Positions 53,845 to 61,972 of a stretch of 64,000 bases of DNA are shown here, piece by piece; position 1 is the stretch's first letter; each line of letters begins with the position of its first letter. The stretch spans positions 23,453 through 87,452 of the forward strand of contig JBGTBE010000057.1 of the NCBI GenBank assembly GCA_041749535.1, written 5' to 3'. The DNA comes from JBBQZU01 sp041749535. GTDB taxonomy: Bacteria > Bacteroidota > Bacteroidia > Flavobacteriales_D > Cryomorphaceae. The position numbers and the translations under genes are program-made. The notes under the pieces are model-generated. The model did no database searches, was not told the DNA's origin, and saw only the letters and a program-made list of their open reading frames with translations.

Positions 53845-55050
53845 ATGAGATTGCTACATGTTCTAATTATTGCTTTTATACTTTCACAGGCAATTGATCT
53901 ACAAGCACAAAAGAACAGGTTTCGCTTTGCACAGTCTTATTTTGGGCTACAAAGTGATGTCCTTATAGGAGCATCGACGGATATTCCAGCGATGGGGGCC
54001 TTAAGGATCGCCTTGGGTGGGACACATTTCTGGAACAAGGCCGACTTCTACATTACTTTTCCACTCCTCACCACATCCTTTGATGAAAGTCCGGCAAAGT
54101 ATTCAGAAGGTGTAATAACCGGTGGCCGATATTTGCCTTTTGGACTGAAATCCAAATACCCAACCCCATTTATTGGGCTGCAATGGATCACCCCCAGGTT
54201 CAGTTATGGCGAAGGGCCTGAATGGAACCATAGCCGACTGGGATTAGAAGCAGGCTTCTCGATCATTGTGAAAAAACAATATACCCTGGAAGCATCTTTT
54301 CACTACATCGAACAGCCTGTACTCTCCTACCCAACCGGGCGAGAAGATTATCAGGATTTGTATTTACACAATACAGTTTTCTCAATTAATTTCAAGAAAT
54401 ATCTTGATTTCACCGCTGGAAATGCATCGCCCGAAGGCCAGGCATATCTTGAGAAAACTATGACGAAATTTGAGAAATCCAGAAGCTTCTCAGCATGGAA
54501 TGTGGCCTTGGGTCTTTCATCCAATCTGACACTGCAACAATACCAATTTGCAGAAGGATATTCATTCTTACCTGAGAGTACAGGCTTGAGCCTTTTGCCA
54601 GATGTAGCCATAGGATATTATATGCACAAGACCGATATGGCTGTGAGAATGTCTTTCAGGCCAGTGAATACAGGACAAGATGCCTATGGATTGAACTGGG
54701 AATTGATGGAATATAGATTGGCAGCCGAAGGATTTAAATTTCTCTTTGATTACCATGGCTTCGTGCCATTTCTGGGATTAGGTGCTGGGGCTTCACATAC
54801 CGAACTTAAAATTGAAGATGATGGGATGGTGTTGACAAATGTACGTGGATGGCAACCCCAGCTGTCTCTCATTCTTGGATGGGATATAAGGCCCACACCG
54901 GTAGATTGGTTTATTCTGCGTACCAACATCCGATACAGTCCGGATTTGAAAATTGAGTTGGACGGAATTAAAGTTTCAAATCAAAATCTTGAGATTAACT
55001 TTATTCAATTTGTATTCTATCCCAAACGGTTTAAAAATCAAAAAGAATGA
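53845..55050 (+). CDS. Predicted outer-membrane barrel protein, unknown function
   Basis: 401 residues. Signal peptide MRLLHVLIIAFILSQAIDLQAQ, then repeated amphipathic strands and glycine/aromatic turns (FGLQSDVLIGASTDIPAMGALRIALGG, PFLGLGAGASHTELKIEDDG, SLILGWDIRP, NFIQFVFYPKRF). A barrel is probable; I recognise no named family. The DUF2306-like gene overlaps its stop by 4 bp. Confidence 0.68.
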   Translation: MRLLHVLIIAFILSQAIDLQAQKNRFRFAQSYFGLQSDVLIGASTDIPAMGALRIALGGTHFWNKADFYITFPLLTTSFDESPAKYSEGVITGGRYLPFGLKSKYPTPFIGLQWITPRFSYGEGPEWNHSRLGLEAGFSIIVKKQYTLEASFHYIEQPVLSYPTGREDYQDLYLHNTVFSINFKKYLDFTAGNASPEGQAYLEKTMTKFEKSRSFSAWNVALGLSSNLTLQQYQFAEGYSFLPESTGLSLLPDVAIGYYMHKTDMAVRMSFRPVNTGQDAYGLNWELMEYRLAAEGFKFLFDYHGFVPFLGLGAGASHTELKIEDDGMVLTNVRGWQPQLSLILGWDIRPTPVDWFILRTNIRYSPDLKIELDGIKVSNQNLEINFIQFVFYPKRFKNQKE

Positions 55051-55670
55051 TCTACACAGTTTTTCTCATTATCCACATTTTCGCTGGCACCATTTCTCTG
55101 CTCTCTGGTGCAATAGCATCGTGGGTGGTCAAAGGTTCAGCAATGCATATACGGTTTGGTAGAATTTTCGCGGTAGCAATGCTTACAACTGGATGCACTG
55201 CCGTGGTGATGAGTATTCTCCAAACCAATTATTTTCTGCTTAGCGTGGGGTTCTTCTCACTTTTTCTTGCCGGATCAGGATGGATCTGGGGCTTTCGTGT
55301 GGCTCCAGAGATTAGATTAAAAAGATCCAGACAAATAGGGGTTGCTGGACTTGCTTCAGCCGCTTACATGCTGTACCTCGCACTTTCAGGGAGTTCAATA
55401 AATATTGTACTCATTGTATTCGGGGCATTGCTACTTATTTTTTCTGCAAGTGATGTGTTCAGAAAAGGGATTCCAAAATCCCACCACTTAATTCACGGTG
55501 GCAGAATGGGGGGAGCTTACATAGCTGCATGCACTGCCTTTTTGGTTGTAAATATTCCTTCAGACTTTCCTATTAGCGGTATATGGATTTGGCTTGGACC
55601 AACGATTATAGGAACACCCCTTATCGTTATTGCTTTAAGAAAATGGAGTAATAGATTCCCTACAAGATAG
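55047..55670 (+). CDS. DUF2306-like multi-pass membrane protein
   Basis: 207 residues with about seven membrane helices. The opening VFLIIHIFAGTISLLSGAIASWVVKGSAMHIRFGRIFAVAM, with conserved His residues in a HIFAG/HxxxG pattern, and a later SHHLIHGGRMGGAY resemble DUF2306 membrane proteins (possibly haem-related; unproved). The ATGA overlap with the preceding gene suggests an operon. Confidence 0.7.
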   Translation: MIYTVFLIIHIFAGTISLLSGAIASWVVKGSAMHIRFGRIFAVAMLTTGCTAVVMSILQTNYFLLSVGFFSLFLAGSGWIWGFRVAPEIRLKRSRQIGVAGLASAAYMLYLALSGSSINIVLIVFGALLLIFSASDVFRKGIPKSHHLIHGGRMGGAYIAACTAFLVVNIPSDFPISGIWIWLGPTIIGTPLIVIALRKWSNRFPTR

Positions 55671-55722
55671 GAACCTAATTCTGGATTTTGTGTGCTCCAA
55701 AACCGCAAATTGAGTTGCACAT

Positions 55723-56490
55723 CTATGTAGAAAGTCGTTTTTCTATGCGCACCAATGCATCGGATATTCTTCTAAAATCTGAAACTTGTGCCGATCCAAT
55801 GGCATCCAGATCGAAGCTTATCATACCGCGTATCTTCCATACCTCCAGAATTTCCTCCTTTCCAATGCGGTATGGTTTGTAAGCCTGGTTTTCTGAAACC
55901 AACTCATACCCTTCGCCAGAAGGCAATGCATAGACCCTTTTGAATACTATGCCCTCACTTTTTGTGAGCAACACATACCGCTCACCGAAACGAATGGCAT
56001 TCCAGTCCGACACATACTCCCCCACCACGTATGCCCCCGATGGAATGGGCAACATACTGTCCCCACCAATTTGAAACAACCTGTAGGTGCGGTCTTTTGG
56101 CAGTTCGGGAAAGGGCATTGCAAAACTAGGCAGCGCCTCCACATATTCCATATCCCCATAACCTTGCAGGTATCCTGCGGTTGCCTTTACTGGCACCAGG
56201 GTGGCCTTCTCAACTCCAGTATCTGAGTCTATGATCACAGGTAATATCCTGAGCAATGATCCCGAAAAATCATTTGGTGGTTTGCCTGTGGAAAGGTCAA
56301 CGAAGAGCAAACTATCAAGACTAACCTCAAAAAATACAGCCATGTGCTGAAGAGTGAGGATCCTGGGTTCAGCGCGGCCCTCCTCATAGGCCCCAATAAT
56401 GCCGCGTTTGAGCCCTAGCCTATCGGCAAGCTCCTGTTGAGTGAGATTTCTTTCTTTGCGTAAATAGCGCAGGTTTTGACTAAGGAGCAT
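55723..56490 (-). CDS. XRE-family repressor with S24 (LexA-like) peptidase domain
   Basis: 255 residues. HTH_3 domain about 5-60 (LTQQELADRLGLKRGIIGAYEEGRAEPRILTL); C-terminal S24 domain with Ser145 (IGGDSMLPIPSG) and Lys184 (IVFKRVY), the catalytic dyad. A possible Ala105-Gly106 self-cleavage site (VPVKATAGYLQGY) sits 40 residues before the Ser, as in LexA/UmuD. It could respond to DNA damage or another signal by self-cleavage. It lies 25 bp from a perfect-arm dyad and faces the oligopeptide-binding lipoprotein gene, probably its target. Confidence 0.88.
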   Translation of the reverse strand: MLLSQNLRYLRKERNLTQQELADRLGLKRGIIGAYEEGRAEPRILTLQHMAVFFEVSLDSLLFVDLSTGKPPNDFSGSLLRILPVIIDSDTGVEKATLVPVKATAGYLQGYGDMEYVEALPSFAMPFPELPKDRTYRLFQIGGDSMLPIPSGAYVVGEYVSDWNAIRFGERYVLLTKSEGIVFKRVYALPSGEGYELVSENQAYKPYRIGKEEILEVWKIRGMISFDLDAIGSAQVSDFRRISDALVRIEKRLST

Positions 56491-56514
56491 AAGTTGCTGG
56501 GCTGATAATGGATG

Positions 56515-56544
56515 CCAATTTAATCAGATTTCTAATTAAATTGG
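56515..56544. promoter_or_regulatory. 30-bp inverted repeat, candidate operator of the XRE-S24 repressor
   Basis: CCAATTTAATCAG (56515-56527) and CTAATTAAATTGG (56532-56544) are 13-bp arms with one mismatch around a 4-bp centre, ten outermost positions perfectly complementary. It lies 25 bp before the repressor start and about 100 bp before the divergent lipoprotein gene, the expected place of an XRE operator. Confidence 0.55.
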
Positions 56545-56645
56545 TTTTCAATCATGACTTTACTCTCCACATTGCAATACATTTGCTGTTGGAAACTTGT
56601 GCTGCGCGCTTCTTGCCAGACAATACCTGTTCTTAAATTCGCAAG

Positions 56646-58256
56646 GTGAAACACACTTTACATCTGCTTATTCTATTGATTGTGACCGCTTGTGGAACCG
56701 GCCATGAGCACAGCGATAAAATGATATTCCGCTACAATGAATCGGCGGGAATTTCATCGCTGGATCCTGCCTATAGCCGCAACCTGGAGAACATATGGGC
56801 ATGCAATATGCTCTACAATGGATTGGTTGAGATCAACGACAGTTTGCAAATTGTTCCTTCCATCGCCAAAAGCTGGAGAATAGACAGCACTGGTACCCGT
56901 TACCAATTTGTTCTCAGAGATGATGTGCGATTTCACGACAGTGAAGTATTTCCTGATGGTAAGGGAAGAATCGTAGTTGCAAGCGATTTTGTGTACAGTT
57001 TTCAGCGCTTGCTCGATGCCAAGATGTCTAGCCCTGGTTCTTGGGTATTTGGCTCTGCCAGGGAGAGCTATCCGTTTGTGGCATTGAATGACACCGTGCT
57101 TGAGATTCATCTTGCAAAGCCTTTCCCAGCTTTTCTCGGGCTTCTGGGCATGGAATATTGCGGGGTAGTTCCACATGAAGCGGTAGAAAAATTCGGTGAG
57201 GATTTTCGCAGCAAGCCAGTGGGAACCGGACCCTTTAAAATTAATTTTTGGATTGAAAATACACGACTGGTTTTGATCAAGAATGAGCACTACTTCGAGC
57301 GTGACGAAAGCGGTGCATCCCTGCCCTACCTCGATGCTGTTTCTGTGTCATTCATTCCCGATAAAAGCGCAGCATTCTTAGACCTGCTCAAAGGCAATTT
57401 CGATTTTATTTCGGGCCTGCACCCGAGTTATAAAGATGAGCTGCTTACCCCAAATGGGGTGCTGAATGAACTTTACGCCAAGGAACTCTATTTGCAAAGA
57501 CATCCTTTTCTGAAGACAGATTATCTTGGATTTGTGGTGAATCCCGTTGGTGGAGCTGAAAGCCCCTGGCAACAGCGCGACCTGCGCAGGGCTGTGAGCT
57601 ATGCCATAGACCGGGAGTCCATGGTGCGCTACCTTCGCAACAATGTATATACTCCCGCTTCCGGAGGCTTTATTCCCGAGGGAATGCAGGCGCACAACAG
57701 CTCATCAGGATATTCCTATCAACCTGATTCAGTAAGGACCATTTTGAAAAGATTGGGCTATGCAGGTGGCAAAGGCTTACCTGAGCTACGCCTCAGCACT
57801 ACCAGCGACTATGTAGACCTGTGCGAATATGTGCAGCATCAATTGGGCGTGTTTGGCATCCGCATGAAAGTAGATGTGCTGCCTGCATCAGTGCACAGGG
57901 AGCTTTCCGCCCAAGGTAGCCTGGAATTTTTCAGAAAGTCATGGCTTGCCGACTATCCCGACGATGAGAATTTTATGGCACTCTTTTATGGCCCCAATAA
58001 AACACCTGCTGGCCCCAACTATTTTCTTTATCAGAATGCTGAATTCGATGCGCTCTACGAAAGGTCAATGAATACCAATGTTTACAACGAGCGGAGCTTG
58101 TTGTACAGCAAAATGGACAGCCTTGTGATGGCTGATGCCCCTGCTGTAGTGCTTTACTACGATGTAGTTATGCGGTTTATTTCAAAGAAAGTAAGCGGCC
58201 TGGACGCCAGCCCTATGAATGTGCTGGACCTTCGAAGGGTTCGTATCGAGAAGTGA
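56646..58256 (+). CDS. Oligopeptide-type ABC transporter substrate-binding lipoprotein
   Basis: 536 residues from a GTG start. Lipobox VTAC (Cys16). SBP_bac_5 (OppA/DppA) fold: SAGISSLDPAYSRNLENIWACNMLYNGLVEINDSLQIVPSIAKSWRIDSTGTRYQFVLRDDVRFHDSEVF, RRAVSYAIDRESMVRYL and, near the end, FRKSWLADYPDDENFM. It binds peptides or other oligomers in the periplasm and hands them to an ABC importer. No permease or ATPase gene is adjacent, so it is an orphan receptor. Transcribed away from the XRE-S24 repressor with a shared spacer of 155 bp. Confidence 0.9.
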   Translation: MKHTLHLLILLIVTACGTGHEHSDKMIFRYNESAGISSLDPAYSRNLENIWACNMLYNGLVEINDSLQIVPSIAKSWRIDSTGTRYQFVLRDDVRFHDSEVFPDGKGRIVVASDFVYSFQRLLDAKMSSPGSWVFGSARESYPFVALNDTVLEIHLAKPFPAFLGLLGMEYCGVVPHEAVEKFGEDFRSKPVGTGPFKINFWIENTRLVLIKNEHYFERDESGASLPYLDAVSVSFIPDKSAAFLDLLKGNFDFISGLHPSYKDELLTPNGVLNELYAKELYLQRHPFLKTDYLGFVVNPVGGAESPWQQRDLRRAVSYAIDRESMVRYLRNNVYTPASGGFIPEGMQAHNSSSGYSYQPDSVRTILKRLGYAGGKGLPELRLSTTSDYVDLCEYVQHQLGVFGIRMKVDVLPASVHRELSAQGSLEFFRKSWLADYPDDENFMALFYGPNKTPAGPNYFLYQNAEFDALYERSMNTNVYNERSLLYSKMDSLVMADAPAVVLYYDVVMRFISKKVSGLDASPMNVLDLRRVRIEK

Positions 58257-58439
58257 CATGGGATTGGGTTGTTAGTGGATTTCGAATCGTTTATGCTTTT
58301 TTGTCCCGGGTATTGGTGCTGTATCTTTTTTAGGGAATCAATGTCAGGAAGGGTTGCAGGTAAATTCTAAGGTTTTCTCTGTGGAGCCATTGCATGATTC
58401 TAGGTGTTAGATGCCGAAAGAAGGTCTGCACAGCATAAT

Positions 58440-58470
58440 CTTGTATACACAGGAACTAACCTTACCTTTG
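58440..58470 (+). promoter_or_regulatory. Superoxide dismutase promoter
   Basis: TTG (58441-58443), 19-bp spacer, TACCTTTG (58463-58470); leader about 30 nt to the ATG. It rules out the longer upstream reading frame. Confidence 0.65.
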
Positions 58471-58503
58471 CAGTGTTATTCATTAACCCTTAAAACCATT
58501 ATT

Positions 58504-59115
58504 ATGTCTTTCAAACTACCTGATCTTCCGTATGCTTTCAATGCATTGGAGCCCCATATAGACGCTAAAACCATGGAAATACACCATGGAAAGCACCACG
58601 CAGCTTATACCAACAACCTGAACGCAGCTTTGGCTGGAACACCCAATGAGGGTAAGACCATTGAGCAACTGCTCGCGATGGTAGAGCAACTTGGACCGGC
58701 CGTTCGGAACAATGGCGGTGGCTTTTACAACCACACCATGTTTTGGGAAATCATGACACCAAATGGGGGCGGTGCACCTACGGGAAAACTAGCTGATGCC
58801 ATTAACAGTGACCTCGGTGGATTCGATGCTTTTAAAGAGACTTTTAATAAAGCAGCTGCTACAAGATTTGGAAGCGGCTGGGCATGGCTCTTGGTTGGAA
58901 GTGATGGCAAACTCAAGGTTAGCTCAACACCCAATCAGGACAATCCCCTCATGAATGTTGTTGAAGTAAACGGTATGCCAATAATGGGAATTGATGTGTG
59001 GGAACATGCATATTATCTTCATTATCAAAACCGAAGACCTGATTATGTTTCTGCGTTCTGGAACGTAATCAACTGGAATAAGGTGGCCGAAAATTTTGAT
59101 AAGGCAACCCACTAA
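58504..59115 (+). CDS. sod: Superoxide dismutase (Fe/Mn family)
   Basis: 203 residues. Converts superoxide to O2 and H2O2 in the cytoplasm. Metal ligands: His27 (EIHHGKHH), His in GGGFYNHTMFWEIM, and Asp/His in IDVWEHAYYLHYQNRR. The N-terminal FKLPDLPYAFNALEPHIDAKTMEIHHGKHHAAYTNNLN is typical. Residues do not separate Fe from Mn use. The ATG at 58504 matches the promoter; a reading-frame extension upstream is not used. Its own terminator follows. Confidence 0.95.
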   Translation: MSFKLPDLPYAFNALEPHIDAKTMEIHHGKHHAAYTNNLNAALAGTPNEGKTIEQLLAMVEQLGPAVRNNGGGFYNHTMFWEIMTPNGGGAPTGKLADAINSDLGGFDAFKETFNKAAATRFGSGWAWLLVGSDGKLKVSSTPNQDNPLMNVVEVNGMPIMGIDVWEHAYYLHYQNRRPDYVSAFWNVINWNKVAENFDKATH

Positions 59116-59138
59116 TCTTCAAATTCACAAAACATGGG

Positions 59139-59171
59139 GGCCTCAGACGGTAAGTCTGAGGCCTTCTTTTT
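59139..59171 (+). terminator. Terminator of the superoxide dismutase gene
   Basis: GGCCTCAGAC (59139-59148) pairs perfectly with GTCTGAGGCC (59154-59163) over a 5-nt loop and continues into TTCTTTTTT. The smpB -7 element begins only 5 bp further on. Confidence 0.9.
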
Positions 59172-59175
59172 ACAT

Positions 59176-59183
59176 TATATTTG
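59176..59183 (+). promoter_or_regulatory. smpB -7 element
   Basis: TATATTTG, an exact match, 7 bp before the smpB ATG at 59191, so the transcript would be leaderless or nearly so. No -33 TTTG; its place is taken by the terminator stem. Confidence 0.45.
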
Positions 59184-59190
59184 CGGCCTG

Positions 59191-59643
59191 ATGGCAATGC
59201 AGGAGATAAATATCAAAAACAAGAAAGCTGGCTTTGAGTATGAATTCATAGACAAGTACACAGCTGGAATGATCATTACTGGTCCTGAAATAAAATCCAT
59301 CAGGATGGGCAAAGCGAGTATCATGGAATCTTATTGTTTTCTGAAGAGTGGAGAACTTTGGATCCGCGGAATGCATATTAGTCCATATGAACCAGCCAGT
59401 TACAACAATGAAACACCAGTAAGAGACCGTAAACTCTTGTTGAACCGCACAGAAATTGAGAAACTCCAAAAGGCCTTAAAGAACAAGGGACTAACCATCA
59501 TTCCATTAAGGGTATTTCTTTCGGAAAAAGGATATGCCAAGCTGGACATTGCGCTTGCAAGAGGTAAAAAGATTCATGATAAGCGGGATGACCTGAAAGC
59601 CAAGGATGACAAACGTTCTATGGACCGGGCTATGAAACACTAA
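59191..59643 (+). CDS. smpB: SsrA-binding protein SmpB
   Basis: 150 residues. Binds tmRNA and places it in stalled ribosomes for trans-translation. Signature NKKAGFEYEFIDKYTAGMIITGPEIKSIRMGKASIMESYCFL, then HISPYEPASYNNETPVRDRKLLLNR, and IIPLRVFLSEKGYAKLDIALARGKKIHDKRDDLKAKDDKRSMDRAMK with the basic C-terminal tail. ATG at 59197 is an alternative start two codons on. The last 4 bp overlap the convergent hypothetical gene. Confidence 0.96.
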   Translation: MAMQEINIKNKKAGFEYEFIDKYTAGMIITGPEIKSIRMGKASIMESYCFLKSGELWIRGMHISPYEPASYNNETPVRDRKLLLNRTEIEKLQKALKNKGLTIIPLRVFLSEKGYAKLDIALARGKKIHDKRDDLKAKDDKRSMDRAMKH

Positions 59644-60206
59644 ATCAAGGTCTTTTTGAGTCGGCTGTAGAGTTTCAGAAGCTCAGGTTTTAGTGCACTC
59701 TGATTGTCCAGTTCTACCATTAGTAGGTCATCATTTATAGTATCGCTCAGCTTTAAGTCACCTATTGCATGAACTGCAAATGGTTCCTTTTCATAGGTTT
59801 CAGTGAATGCTTGCGCATAGGCTGTGTAAATACCAATCCATTTAAGGTAAATGGCCATGGCATCTTTTGGTTGTGAAGTGTTAGACAGTGCAGTTTTAAG
59901 TCTCGATTCTTCCTCATTGTATGTTCTAATCAAGGCAGGTATGGAATTAAGGCGCTCATATAATTGATCGTAAGGGTTGGTTGTTTCTAATGGCTGCTCT
60001 TTGGCAGTGACAAACCCCAAGGAAATTCCCGCAGAATGGAGCTCATCTAGCTTTGATGATTTTACCATCGCTAGTTTTGGTATAAATGGTCTTCTAAAAA
60101 AGTAGGTATTGATTTCAAAAACAGCATCTTCCCACAGCTCCATCAGCTGGCTCCTGTCTTCAGTACCTACAGCCCTGATGAGCAGAAGCGCTTTCTCCGT
60201 AGTCAT
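59640..60206 (-). CDS. Hypothetical cytoplasmic protein
   Basis: 188 residues, mostly helical, no signal peptide or membrane helix, no motif I recognise. It contains acidic and basic helices (EDRSQLMELWEDAVFEINTYFF, EEESRLKTALSNTSQPKDAMAIYLKWIGIYTAYAQAF). It lies 6 bp downstream of the T9SS cargo gene in the same direction, so probably in its operon, and overlaps smpB by 4 bp at the convergent end. Confidence 0.6.
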   Translation of the reverse strand: MTTEKALLLIRAVGTEDRSQLMELWEDAVFEINTYFFRRPFIPKLAMVKSSKLDELHSAGISLGFVTAKEQPLETTNPYDQLYERLNSIPALIRTYNEEESRLKTALSNTSQPKDAMAIYLKWIGIYTAYAQAFTETYEKEPFAVHAIGDLKLSDTINDDLLMVELDNQSALKPELLKLYSRLKKTLI

Positions 60207-60212
60207 TGGATC

Positions 60213-61928
60213 TTATCTTTTTATAAACCTTTTCAAGACCCGGCTGTCGTCCAAACTAAATTCTACGAAATACAGTCCTGATGTTAAGTGCTTTATAGGA
60301 ACAGTGTAGGTTGATCCTGGAGAAATACGCTGCATTTGTTCTGAAAGCAATTTACCTGAAGGTTCAAAAATCTTGATCTTTAATGATCGATCAAGGACCA
60401 AGGTGCTTGTAAAGAACAATTCATCGCTGCTTGGCACAGGAAACAATGTGAAACCATCATCATTCAGAGCTGCATTGCCCGAAACGCTAAGATTGAGTGG
60501 CCATGTGAAGGATGCAAAGAAAACATCTCTCCCACCTATGGCGCTTACGGGAGTTGCATTCGGATCAATTCCCAGGGAAGTGAGAAAAGAGCCTGTCATC
60601 ATCAATTTACCACTTACACTTTCCCCGGTTCCGGAATGGGCGAACTCATCATGTGTACCACCAAAAATCGAAGCCCATTCATAATTGGTTTCATTGTTAT
60701 TTTCCTGATAAACAGCTGCAAAAATATCACCTGCACCAGCTGAGTTGAACACAGCACTGGGATTGTCTTGCTCAAAATCGATGTTTACATCAAATGAACC
60801 GGCAATTTGTATAAACGGGTGGTTTACATGAAGCCAGGCAAGCTGGCTATTGATTCCGGCACTCCTGGGCGAAAATGCCAGATGAAACATATCATTCACA
60901 TCAGTGGAGAAGGAATAGGAAGCAACGAAAATATCCTTGAAGAAAGGTGTCAAGGTGAATGTCTCACCGGATGGATCAAAATCGGTTGCTGCCTGAATTT
61001 CGCCTCCGAAGTACACCCTCTGCACCGATTCCACCACGCAAACCTGTCCCATGCGGTTACCTGCACTCAGATTTTGAAGTTCTATGGTCCAAATTTCAGA
61101 ACCACCAGTATTCATAAGGCTTCCAAACAATTCTGCTTCTGGAAATGGACCACTGCTGCCATTTATCTGCCCGCCAAAAGCGAGGAAATTTCCGGAAGTT
61201 CCAATGGTAGAAATTTCATCTATGCCAGAAGTAGAAATGAGTCGGTGCCAGATGTACTCCCCATCCTCAGAAAGCTTGATTACTACTGCATCCTCACCCC
61301 CATTGCTGTTTACAAATACGGTTGCAGCTCCTGGGTCTACATCGAGTTGACCTGAAAAACTCATCGCGAAATATGCGTTGCCATCAGCATCAGCCTCAAG
61401 TGCTGTTGCCACATCAAAATTCAGAGTGCCGAAAGTTCTCAACCAGAGCAACGTGCCATTCTCATTGTACTTGGCCAAAAAAGCATCTTTCCCGGCAACG
61501 GCAGAGACTGTGGTATTGGCACCGAGCGGGTTGAAATTCACATTGCTCGAAAAAGAGCCAGCCAGCAGTATATTTGAGTCTGTGGTAGTCTTGACAGCTG
61601 TGGTATTCATACCATTTGATAGGCCAATTCTTCCAAGATTCAAAGACCATATCAATTCATTACTCTCTTGAGAATACCGCGCAAGAAAAAGATCCGGACT
61701 CCCTAAAGCACTCATATTTTGGGTGGTACCCATTGGATTAAAATTTACTGTACCCCTGAATTGTCCAAAAACCAAGACATCTTGGGTTCCGATAAATGTT
61801 ATGGATTCACCTTCATCGTTCTGTGCTCCACCAAATGCCAGGCTGCTACCGAACTCGTACATAGGATTTTGGGCATACAAACTCCCCTGCAATGATATAG
61901 CGATTGTGGCCAAAAATATGAGTTTCAT
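60213..61928 (-). CDS. Secreted SBBP-like repeat protein with T9SS sorting domain
   Basis: 571 residues. Signal peptide MKLIFLATIAISLQGSLYAQ. The mature part is built of repeated units of about 50 residues resembling SBBP/propeller repeats (SPDLFLARYSQESNELIWSLNLG, GKDAFLAKYNENGTLLWLRTFG, GEDAVVIKLSEDGEYIWHRLIS, GDIFAAVYQENNNETNYEWASIFGG). The C-terminus FTLFPVPSSDELFFT...TSGLYFVEFSLDDSRVLKRFIKR is a T9SS type A domain. Surface or secreted; no enzymatic motif. Confidence 0.82.
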   Translation of the reverse strand: MKLIFLATIAISLQGSLYAQNPMYEFGSSLAFGGAQNDEGESITFIGTQDVLVFGQFRGTVNFNPMGTTQNMSALGSPDLFLARYSQESNELIWSLNLGRIGLSNGMNTTAVKTTTDSNILLAGSFSSNVNFNPLGANTTVSAVAGKDAFLAKYNENGTLLWLRTFGTLNFDVATALEADADGNAYFAMSFSGQLDVDPGAATVFVNSNGGEDAVVIKLSEDGEYIWHRLISTSGIDEISTIGTSGNFLAFGGQINGSSGPFPEAELFGSLMNTGGSEIWTIELQNLSAGNRMGQVCVVESVQRVYFGGEIQAATDFDPSGETFTLTPFFKDIFVASYSFSTDVNDMFHLAFSPRSAGINSQLAWLHVNHPFIQIAGSFDVNIDFEQDNPSAVFNSAGAGDIFAAVYQENNNETNYEWASIFGGTHDEFAHSGTGESVSGKLMMTGSFLTSLGIDPNATPVSAIGGRDVFFASFTWPLNLSVSGNAALNDDGFTLFPVPSSDELFFTSTLVLDRSLKIKIFEPSGKLLSEQMQRISPGSTYTVPIKHLTSGLYFVEFSLDDSRVLKRFIKR

Positions 61929-61972
61929 AATTTTAATACTTTAGTGTAAACAATTGATTACGAGATCAAAAC

